Below, one piece after another: positions 35,801 to 44,800 of a stretch of DNA of 64,000 nucleotides (within the stretch, counting starts at the first letter, position 1; the number at the start of each line of letters is the position of its first letter). Origin of the DNA: Rhizaria sp. SCN 62-66 (lineage: Eukaryota; Rhizaria, unplaced). Under the pieces are notes generated by a model. The model was given only the letters and a program-made list of their open reading frames with translations. It had not been told where the DNA came from and searched no databases. A program made the translations under genes and the position numbers. Location of the stretch: positions 124,001-188,000 of the forward strand of contig MEDY01000001.1 of NCBI GenBank assembly GCA_001724265.1, written 5' to 3'.

Positions 35801-37849
35801 CCCGCTGCTGCAGCTGCTGCCTAGAACTCGGGCCCGCAAGCCATGCGCCGCGGCACGATTGTGCGCGCGCTGCCGGAATCCTCGGTGACTCTGCACTGCC
35901 ACGCCATCTACGCGCACGAGATTGCCCGCGCCTACGCACCGCCAACGCTCGCATCTGCCTCTGCCAAGGCGGCCGCGCCGCAACAGCCGCGCGCGCCGTC
36001 GGCCGCGACGGGCAGCGGCGGCGCTGTGGAGCTGGGCACGCTGTCGTACGCCACCGCCGTCGTCGTCGCCATGCCGCCGGTGCCGTGCGCGCTGCGCGCA
36101 GAGACAGCCGCTGCTGCTGCTGCAGTGGGCGCCTCGGACCGTGACAGCGATGTCGGTGGCGTGTCTCTGGCTGCGGGCACTGGCGCCAACGCCGCCGTGC
36201 TGGCCGAGCTCTTCCGCCCGCTCGACGCGCTCTTCATCGAGAGCAGCTCCGCAGTCGCGAGTGCGCGTGCGAATGCAGCAGGATCGAAAGCCGCGAGCAC
36301 CGCGCTGACAGCGGCCCGTGCGGCGCTGTCGCCGCTGCGGGTGCACGTGTCGTTCCCCGCGCTGACCGAGGCGCCGGTGCCCGCGACGCTGCGGCACGCG
36401 CTCGTCACGCTCCCGCAGTGGGCCTCGTGCTCGCTCCTGCTTCCCGTCCCTACCTCCGCCTCTTCCGTGGCCTCGGCCTCTGTGTTGGCGTCCGCAGCTG
36501 CGAAGCAGTCGGCCATGAGCGGAGGGTTGCGGCACGTGTTCATGGCGTCGCCGCAGCCGCTGCTGACCGACGCGCTGACCAGCACGGGCCCGGCGCTGCT
36601 GGCGGGGCTTGTCGCGGGCTCGTCGGCGGCTCCCGGCACCGCTGCCGTGGGCGGCCACGCGGCCACCGTGTCGTCGGTCCTCGCGCTGCCCGGCGCCGCG
36701 ACGCACGCTCAGGCTGGTGCCGGCGCGGGTTCTGGTGTGGCGGCCGTGGCAGGCGCCGGCGTGGCCGCTGGCCGGCTGCCGTCCGTCGCCGTGACCGCCA
36801 GCGCGTCCCTCATCCACACGCTTATCGCACCCACAGTCATCTCGCGCGTTTTGGCCGCCGTGCCGGTCATCGTCGCCGCCATCGCGCCCCTCGCCCAGCC
36901 CCCTGCGGACGCTACGGTGTCTGTTGAGACTGTGACCGAGACTGTGGTGGCGCAAAGTGGCGAGCCGCTGCGCGTGGGACAGATCGAGCTCATGGGATGG
37001 TCGGTCGCACTGGGATTCGCGCAGGGAATCGACAACGAGGTCGACATCACCACAGACGACGACAGCGGCGCCAACAGTAGTGCCCCTACAGTCGAAGCTG
37101 ATAAGCAGAACTCGAGTAGCTCGCTGTCAGGCGCTGCAGCAACATCGTCTGCCGCTGCCTCTGTCTCTGTATCTGTCACTGCGGCGACGGCGAATAACAG
37201 CGGCGTGCGCAACGAAGACCTCGGACTGGGTCTGGGCACCGGGCTTGCGCTGTCCGACGTGCTCGACCTGGCGCCCAGCAACCCGCTGGTGCAGCTGCTG
37301 CTGCGGCTGCTGTCTCAATGGGGCGCGCTCGTCGTCGTCGCCGGCCCACACAGGGCCACGCCCGCGCTCGCCACCGCCGCCACCGCCGCGGCTGCGCGCG
37401 CCGCAGACGCCGCCACGCGGGTCGCCACGGGCGCGCTCGCCGCTGCGGCCGACGCCGCGGGCGACGCGGACGCGGAGGCAGAGGCAGAGGCCGCCGCGGC
37501 CGCTGCGGTCGTCGCTGCCGCTGCCGAGGCTGGCGCCGCTGCGGCGGGCGGCCACGGAGGCCACGGCACCACACACGCGGGCTCCGTCGTCAGCGGCGCT
37601 GCAGCTGCTGGCGCGAACGCGAGTGCGAGTGTGCGTCGCGCCGGAGGCGTCGTGTACGTTGTGCCAGCAGGCGACTCCGCGGGCGCTGTGGCGGCGCTCG
37701 TAGGGCCTCTCGTCGAGCAATTGAAGCACACCGTGCTGGCGCAGGCCGTGGGCGCGGGCGCCAGCGCGTCGGCCGAGGGTGCCGCCGCGGTGGTCGGCGC
37801 GGGGCTGCAGGCTGTGTGGGTCGGCATCGCCCGCACCTTCACATCGTGA
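17801..37849 (+). CDS. VPS13-type giant bridge-like lipid transfer protein with four in-frame TAG codons
   Basis: One frame runs from ATG 17801 to TGA 37849: 6683 codons, interrupted only by TAG at codons 296, 1511, 5321 and 6008. The N-terminus is a textbook chorein domain: MFEGLLEQLL, DRLHVSVWQGDVVLTDLKLK, ELPIRIIEGKLCRLTIKVPW. Later VPS13 elements are LLESILANLQVTVSNVHVRY, LDGFSLYWN, RHILRPLTLTA, LALPSLRLLLPHSALHD and GGWFGGWF. The region after codon 5321 has beta-rich segments like the VPS13 adaptor-binding domain (LFTVTNTSSLALSL, VVHPTDASEGWVC), and near the end is GQIELMGWSVALGF, like the VPS13 C-terminal domain. VPS13 proteins move phospholipids in bulk at membrane contact sites. The length is about twice that of human VPS13 because of Ala, Ser, Gly and Asn rich inserts. 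An ATG_C-like end was not recognised. Confidence 0.9.
18686..18688 (+). other. In-frame TAG (codon 296) in VPS13-type gene
   Basis: Upstream frame reads ...ACG CTA AGT TAG and continues GCC GCC ATG in the same frame. The chorein N-terminus lies before it, and the VPS13 NLQVTVSNVHVRY segment lies after it. A GT...AG stretch of 14 nt overlaps it (18675-18688) but its removal would break the frame. Confidence 0.9.
22331..22333 (+). other. In-frame TAG (codon 1511) in VPS13-type gene
   Basis: The frame reads CAA TGG TAG CAC TGC GCG and stays open. The following helix and GGWFGGWF segment match the VPS13 pattern that follows the basic W-x-W-x-x-R region upstream, so homologous sequence flanks the TAG closely on both sides. 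Confidence 0.9.
33761..33763 (+). other. In-frame TAG (codon 5321) in VPS13-type gene
   Basis: The frame reads GTG GGT TAG TCG CCG CAG and remains open for a further 686 codons to the next TAG. It lies between the long middle part and the VAB-like beta-rich region. Confidence 0.88.
35822..35824 (+). other. In-frame TAG (codon 6008) in VPS13-type gene
   Basis: The frame reads GCT GCT GCC TAG AAC TCG GGC and stays open to the TGA at 37847-37849. The site is at the end of an Ala run. Confidence 0.88.
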
Positions 37850-38424
37850 GTGAGCGAGTAGGATCACTAAACTTGCGTGATCGATACATCATCATGAATT
37901 CAGAATTAAGAAATACTTCAATCACGAAACATATCTATAGCGTTTATTAGTTTTAATAATACAGTAATTCTTGCTTAAGAATGGCATTTGGGCGTTGATA
38001 TCACAACATGCAGTAATTCCTTCGTCCGTCTGGGTGAATGTCCGATCAGACCTTGTTGAGTAAGGTTTAGGTTTGTTTTTTTTTCACAATTAAGAACAGA
38101 CGATATACATGTAAGGAGAGATCGTAGTGGCAACTACTGAATAGCTCTTAGAACCAAGTCACATTAATTCTTAAAACGGTGTATTGGGACGAATTACGAG
38201 TAGACGTCGGAACAGGCACAGCACACCGTGCGCCGCGACACCTGCCGCACACGCGCGTCCTTAGCAAGTGACCGTGAGGCCGCCCGGGGACGCGCGCGCG
38301 CAGCGGTGTGCGCTCAAACAGGAGTGGTTTGTAAGTAGAAAGGGTTGCCGTGCTTCACAGCGCCGCCGCCGGTGACGAAAAGCGGCTGCGTTAGGACGGC
38401 ATGCGAACGCACATAGCGTTGCAC
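37850..38424. other. Convergent intergenic region with a GC-rich patch
   Basis: The left part (37850-38200) is AT-rich and contains an 8-T run, as expected of 3' UTRs. From about 38215 to 38405 the sequence becomes GC-rich like coding DNA, although it lies downstream of both flanking stop codons. On the minus strand there is a short open stretch (about 24 codons) but no splice solution that fits the neighbouring frame. Its nature is unresolved: 3' UTR, extra exon or noncoding RNA. Confidence 0.45.
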
Positions 38425-39197
38425 TTACGCCTTGTAGCCGGAGAGGGCAATGACGATGGCGAAAAGGAGGAGGTACATGTCGAAGGCCGCGATGATGCGG
38501 ATCCAGGTGAGGTAGCCCTTGGTGCAGCGGTCGTTGCCGACGGCATAGCAGTCAGCGGGGCTGATACGGGACCAGATATCGAAGTAGCCGAAGAAAGCAG
38601 CAGAGCCGATCATGCAGATGAGGGTCAGGGCGGAGAAGACAATGAAGAACTTGAGGGAGTTCTGCTCGCCGGAAAGCACGGTGTAAGCGCCGGCAGCACC
38701 AATGAGGAAGAGGTGGATGCCGATGCGCTGGACAGTGGAGACGGGAGTGAAGACGAAGAAAACGGCGCAGAAAACGAACCAGACGGAGAAGGCAAGGAGG
38801 GGGATGCCACCGTTGTTGTTCACACCGAAGGAAGAGGAGCCGCTGCAGAGGGAAGATGGAGGATATTTGAAGAAAACGACAAATAATGGTGTGAGTATCA
38901 GAGCCAACAAGACCAGTACAGTCGTGTGATAAGAAGACACAACTAGGGCTTCACACGCTTAAGGTGGTGCGCACTCAACACAAAGATTAAGGAATATCAA
39001 GTTGCAGTTAATTCATGATTGGCCAAAGCCACATTAGGTGTGCAAAATACTGTGTAAGGATGACAAAAGTGCAACGGGGTCGTTACGTACCGAGCGGCGA
39101 GGACGGCCAGAATAAGGATGGAGACGAAGCAGATAAGGGAGATGGTGGGGAAACCATCAAGGGTGAAGTCCGCAAACGTGATCTCGAGGGGAAGCAT
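38425..39197 (-). CDS. Four-TM membrane protein, paralog A of an unrecognised family, two exons
   Basis: Exon 1 is 39197-39091 and exon 2 is 38842-38425 (TAA), with a 248-nt intron (GTACGT donor, CTGCAG acceptor). The phase-2 junction gives 174 aa. Four hydrophobic segments are visible. It shares with the divergent neighbour at 40145 the N-terminal motif FADFxLDGFPxIS, the RIGxxLFxxG segment at the third TM start, the LxxxCMIGSxAxF segment and a loop with two Cys (DC...RC) followed by GYL before the last TM. The conserved Cys pair in the loop between TM3 and TM4 could be disulfide bonded, as in other tetraspan proteins. I do not recognise the family; it could be a remote MARVEL or tetraspan-like group. 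Function unknown. Confidence 0.82.
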
Positions 39198-40144
39198 CTC
39201 GACTATCAAAGGTCAACAGAGTAGGAAGAGTGAAATATGAGAGATAGGAGAGGACACAGTGAGAAGAGACTGGGGGGCGTGGAAACAGGACGTAGGAGGT
39301 GTCGGAGTTGCTTCGCAGTTGAAAGATAAAACCAGAGTAATAAGCAACGCGGGCGGAAAGGCAAGAAGAGATTCGAATAGAAGGGACACTGGGCAGTGAT
39401 GTCGGAGAATACTTGTTCTTCAAGCAATGAAGAGTAACGAAAACGAGGCGTGTTCTTTCCACCGATTCGAAACCGAGCAGGCTTCGGTCATCATGTCGTT
39501 TTCCCACGTGAATCATGGCGTGTCTTAACACGAGAGAAGAGTTGTAATTTTAAAGAAGTGTCAATCAACATGCGCAGAAGCATCCCATTTCTTCTCGTGT
39601 TCTTTACCAAGGTTCTACACTGCACAATAGGGCGCGGGGCGATCGATTCAAACGGCCACCCCTTAGAATCCAGCTAGGCCGTTACCTTGGATTTTAAATC
39701 AAGCCGCTGGTCGTTTGAACGTGTTTCTCCCCGACAGATTCTGACATAGATTCTTCGTGAAACAGAACCAGTCATGGTGCGATGTATGAAAGCGGTCTTG
39801 TTTAATCAAGTACTATTAAAACATTTAATGCTGGTTTCTGCAGTCACGTGCAATACGCATTTCCATTCGGGTCGATCCCAGCAACGAAACGTTAGACCTC
39901 TGTCACTTTCTCTTTCGGACTTTACCATCATATAATGCTTGTATAACGTCATGCCATATCTGTTTTTGCTTTATACTTCGTTTGATGTATCTATCTCATT
40001 GCTAGTTTTTGCGGAGCACTCGTTCTCACACACCTTTTTGACTCTCAAAACATTTCCTTCTGACGCCTCCTGGTTGCCTCTTACTCATCCTTCACGCCAT
40101 TTCACTATTGTTCTTTTTATCATTGTTTTAGTTCGTCGCGCCAG
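39198..40144. promoter_or_regulatory. Divergent intergenic region between two four-TM paralogs
   Basis: About 950 bp, AT-rich, with both genes pointing outward, so it carries both promoters. The segment before the plus-strand ATG ends in a pyrimidine-rich stretch and TTGTTTTAG, which could be a 3' splice site of a 5' UTR intron. Two stretches (39630-39660 and 39715-39740) contain short TTCAAAC/GTTTGAA strings, but no tRNA cloverleaf could be built. Confidence 0.5.
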
Positions 40145-40744
40145 ATGAGTGACACCGGATTTGCCGATTTCGAGCTGGATGGCTTCCCTGCTATCTCCGT
40201 TATTATGATTGCGATCACCACTGTGCTTGCTGCCCTCAAGGCCAAGTCCTCTGGTCAGCTCGCGATCCCCACCACTGGCAAGGCCATGGTGATCACCTCG
40301 ATCTTCATGATCGTTATCTCCGTCTTCATGGTCTTCGCTTCCGACCAGATGCGCCAGATCGGTGTCCAGCTCTTCATCTGCGGCATTATCGGCACCTTCG
40401 GCACCATGGCCGGCAACGCCCTCGCCCTCCCCGTTTACCTCTTCTTCACTGGTTTCACCTTCCTCTGTATGATCGGCTCCCTTGCCGCCTTCTCCCACAG
40501 TAAGATTGTCTATGACGTCTCCAAGACTGACTGCGCTAACTACTTCGGCCGCCTTGCTGACCCCCCCAAGCGTTGCGACGGCTACCTTGAGTTCCTGTGG
40601 ATCATCACCTCGTTCTCTATCTACATTGTCGGCCTTGCTGTCGTCCTCGCCTTCGCTGCTTTCTCCGGTATGGCCGAGGGTGGCGCGTCCGGCAACTCCG
40701 GCAACGCTGGTAACAACAACAAGGCTGTCGAGGAGCAGGCGTAA
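40145..40744 (+). CDS. Four-TM membrane protein, paralog B of an unrecognised family
   Basis: Intronless gene of 199 aa ending in TAA. It has four hydrophobic segments and the same N-terminal FADFELDGFPAIS motif, RQIGVQLFICG, FLCMIGSLAAF, and a DC...RC-GYL loop as the divergent paralog A. Compared with A it has a longer loop between the two Cys and a Gly/Asn-rich cytosolic tail ending in KAVEEQA. Codon use is strongly biased to C-ending codons with few rare codons, which suggests high expression. The intron found in A is absent. Function unknown; the conserved Cys loop and head-to-head pairing suggest a duplicated membrane component. Confidence 0.85.
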   Translation: MSDTGFADFELDGFPAISVIMIAITTVLAALKAKSSGQLAIPTTGKAMVITSIFMIVISVFMVFASDQMRQIGVQLFICGIIGTFGTMAGNALALPVYLFFTGFTFLCMIGSLAAFSHSKIVYDVSKTDCANYFGRLADPPKRCDGYLEFLWIITSFSIYIVGLAVVLAFAAFSGMAEGGASGNSGNAGNNNKAVEEQA

Positions 40745-41837
40745 GTGCACTCTGAGTGCTCTGTCTGACTGAACTCTTCCTTCTTGTATGCATCCGTGCG
40801 TGCGCCGGAGGGATGACGCATCGACTTCTGTCCGCTGTGGGCGCTCTTGGGCGGTGCACGCGCGTTTAAAAATCTCGCGCACGTGTCTCTCCGTCCTTGT
40901 TGAGTGCATTTCAGCGCAAATGCTCGCATCACAGCGATGTGTCTGACATCTGTTGGGCGCAGCGCTTCTGAATGCTGTCTTCAATAAGAGATCTTCTGTG
41001 TTTGTTGTTCTGTGGCGTTTTTATTAAGGTTGCACGCAAATAAAGTTCTCTTTTACTAGTAACCTTTATCTCACACACTTGTTGCGGTCGACATTCATGT
41101 TCCAGCGCATTACACTGGGAGATCATCACCTCGGCCGTTCCCGGAGCGTTTGTGGTGAGACAGACAAAACGTCATTAAGCTGGGTATAGTAGGCCGTGTT
41201 AAAAACGTTTAAGTACCTCGCTTTAAAGGAATATTTTAGCGTAGTTCCGAAAAACTGGGCGCTCACTTTAATTGAAATATGCGTCCGATGACGTTGTTAA
41301 TGCGGTACATGTATGATAGCTCTCATATATGATGTAATTGCGGAGGAATTTCGAAGTAAAGATGGAAAGAAGGCGGTTCAGGAGGGTGCGGAAGGTGCGG
41401 ATTAAATCGTCGCAAAAAACTGTGTATAGATATGCCTAACTAGCAACACTAAGAAAGTACCAAATAAATACGGCCATATATTAACCATATTCTTAAGAAT
41501 AAACAATCAAACCGATGGATATGTAGCCCACTTCGAGGTCTCAGTGCTCTCACTCGACCATTCGCGAACCACATCCGAGACCTCAACAAAACACACGTAT
41601 GCCGTTTTACCATCACAAAATAGAACTATACAATGAACGGAATCATACATAAACACGGACTTCACCCTTAATTCATGAGGTGAACCCCCATGATTCTAGC
41701 AGTTTGTTGTCACAATGCGTCAAATGTCAGCAATCACGAGTTGTAACCGACAGCGAGGTTCGACTGGGCGCACCTCTCTGCACGCCCAGGGCCATATTTC
41801 GCGCCCCTACCACGCTCACAGCGGTCTGTAGCCACGC
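40745..41837. other. Convergent intergenic region, about 1.1 kb
   Basis: AT-rich spacer between the 3' ends of paralog B and the ABC transporter. An 8-bp inverted repeat (GAGGTCTC at 41535, GAGACCTC at 41577) could form a hairpin with a loop of about 34 nt. No exon, RNA gene or mobile element was recognised. Its length is more than needed for two 3' UTRs. Confidence 0.45.
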
Positions 41838-44800
41838 TCAGTGCGCGGCCTCGCCATGTGCGCCGCTCTGCAGCGCAACCATACCCGCGAAGACGCCGTC
41901 GGGCTTGGCGCGGAGTTCCTCTGGCGGACCCATCTCGACCACTTTGCCGGCGTCAAGCACGAGGATGACGTCGCAGTCGGCGATCGTATCGAGCCGGTGC
42001 GCAATGGTGACCACGGTACGCTCCTTGAACGCCGTCCGCAGCACGCGCTGGATCACCTGGTCCGTCTGCGGGTCGACGTTGGCCGTAGCTTCGTCGACGA
42101 AGAGCACGCGCGAAGGCTGCAGCAGCGCGCGTGCGATGCACAGCAGCTGGCCCTGGCCCGCGGAGAGGTTGCCGCCAGACTCTGACATCGGCGACGCAAG
42201 CCCCATTGGTTGGGACAAGAAGTGCTGCTTGAGCTGGACCTTTTCGAGCGCGGCCCACAGCTCCGCGTCCGCGCACACCGAGAAGGGGTCGAGGTTGTAG
42301 CGCACTGTGCCGGAGAAGATGACCGGGTTCTGCGGGATGATGGCGAGCTGCGAGCGCAGGTCCGCGAGGCCGATGCTGTTGATGTCGACGCCATCAATGC
42401 ACACGGAGCCGGCCTGGATGCCGTGCAGGCGGAACAGCACCGAGAAAAGCGACGACTTGCCGGCGCCAGTGCGGCCGCAGACGCCCACCTTCTGCCGCGG
42501 CAGCAGCGTGAAAGTGAGGCCGCGCAGCACGGGCGGCAGCACGCCCGGCTTGTACGACATGAAGACGTCGTTCACGTCCACGCGCCCCGCCTCGGGCCAC
42601 GACGCCGGCGGCGTGTACGTCAGCCGACTGCCAGCGCTACCGACCGCGGCGGCGGCGGCGTGGACGGCCTCGGCGGCGGCGACAGAGGCCGCCACCTCGG
42701 TGTGCTTGCTCATATTCGAGTTGCCGGCGTCGTCATCGTGGTGCGCAATGGCGGCGCGCGGCAGCGGTGCGGTGCCGCGGCGCACGCCCTCACTGGGCAG
42801 GCGCGCGTACTCGAGCACGCGCTCCGCAGATGTCATCTGTAGAGTGAGAGTAAGAGTCAACGCATTAAGTGGAAGAAATACACAATATTTAGAAGTAATA
42901 TACACATTTTAAGAAAAGAATGCAGAATTGACGCATGGCATCTCAGTGTGAGATTTAAAGGTGAACATTAGTCAAGTAAAATGTCGTGTTTTAGTTTTCG
43001 TACCTGATTCTCGACCTCGGTGCTCTGGCGCGTCATCCACTGGAACTGCGAGGCGACCGTGGTGACGTACGACAGCGCGAGACCGACCGCCGTGGGCGAC
43101 ATGCCGATGCCGCCGCCAGAGCCGCGGATGCCGACGCAAAAGAGCGCGGTGCCGAGCGTGAGAACGACGGACATGAGGTCGAGCCGGTAGCCAAGCCAGC
43201 GCGAAGTGTAGAAGAAGCCGTTGAGGACCTTGGAGTTGGCGTCGACGAGCGAGTGGAACGCCTGCTGGAAGGGCCGCTGCATGGCGTAGGCGCGGAGCAC
43301 GGTGAGCCCCCCGCCGGAGATGGAGCTGGAGAAGAGCGCGAGCACGGGGGACCGCGAGGTGCCTTCGAGGCGCTTGATCTCGCGCGAGGACACGATGTAC
43401 ACGGCACGCATCCAGAAGTAGACCGGGATGATGAGCGCGATGAGGATCAGGATGTACGGCGCGATGATGCCGACGACGATGATGGTGCTGAGCAGCGACA
43501 GCAAGAGCTGCGCGAAGTCGAACAACGTACTTGGCAGCAACTCATCCAGCGTCGCCTGGTCCTTGGAGAAACGGTTCAACACGCGGCCCAGCGGGTTCTC
43601 GTGGAAAAAGCTCATCGGCGAGTAGAGAATGCCAGCGAACATCTTGGCGTGCGCGGCCGCGGCGGAGCGCAGCACGGCGTTGGTGAACCAGATCGAGCGC
43701 ACAAAGCCGAACGCGACGGCGACGACCGAGAGCACGATGAAGAGCGTGCGGTAGCTCGAGCCCGGCTGCGCGGCGGCGGGCTGCGCGGTCCAGTCGGAGA
43801 GGAAAAAGTCGCCCGCGACCTTGGCGGCGGGCGCGATGAGCATCGCCAGCACGACGCAGATGCCCGAGAAGACGTTGACGCAGCGCGACGAGCCCTGTTT
43901 CTTGACCGATACTCTGCCGCGGCCCGCGGCGTTGGCGTTACTGGCGTTGTCGCCCGAAAGGCCGAAGAAGTAGTCCGTGAAGACGGTGGAGCTGATGCTG
44001 CCCTCGGAGGACTTCTCCAGCGCAAAGCCCGACATCGCCTTCTTGTCCTTGTCCTTATCACCCTCAGCGGCGGCGCCTGCGGCGCTAGGGTCGGTGACCG
44101 TGGTGGTGATGCTGGTGACCGTGGGCACTTCGACGACCTCGACCTCGCCCTCGTCGTCCTTGATGCCCTCGTTGCTGACGTCGGCGTATGGAATGAGGCA
44201 GTTGACGGAGCCGGCGCGGCCGTCGTCGTCGTCCTCGTCGTCCTCATCTTCGGTCACGTCCTCGACCGCAACCGCCGCGACGCCTGCAATGCCTCCGACA
44301 GCGGCGTCAGTCTTCTTCTTCTCAGCGCTCTTCGCAGACGCAGCGTCGTTCTTGGTCGGGAGGTTGCCGTGCGACTTGAGGTATGTCACTGTGTGGAACG
44401 GGTTACCGTCAAGCTGCACAGCGTCCACGTCCACAGCGCCCTCGCCCGCACCACGCAGCGCACCGCCATCAGCAGCGCCCAGATGACCGGCGCCATGACC
44501 GGTAGTATTTGCGCTGACGGCGTGGGAGCTGAGCTTGCGCGTGAGGCGGCCCTGTTGCGCGTCGCGCGCGGCGAGGGCGGCGGCCTTGAGTTCGGGGAAG
44601 CGGCCCTGGAAGGCAACACGACCCTTATGCATCACCACGATCACGTCCGCGGCCGGCAGCACGTTGGCCTGGTGCGAGACGACGACGCGCGTCTTGCCGT
44701 TGAGGAAGCCGTTGGGGCCCAGGCAGTTGGCAAAGATGTGCTGCGCGACGGCGGGGTCGACGGCGGCGAGCACGTCGTCGAGCACCACGACGTCGCTGTC

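Noticed and set aside
35792-35824. GT...AG stretch of 33 nt ending at the fourth TAG (a similar one of 33 nt ends at the third TAG)
   Set aside because: Frame-neutral, but GC-rich, within coding-like sequence, and lacking the GTACG donor and AT-rich body of real introns. Worth an RNA check only.
39630-39750. TTCAAAC / GTTTGAA strings suggesting tRNAs
   Set aside because: No consistent cloverleaf on either strand.
41535-41584. 8-bp inverted repeat GAGGTCTC / GAGACCTC
   Set aside because: Too short to distinguish from chance in about 1 kb of spacer; no flanking repeats or element ends.
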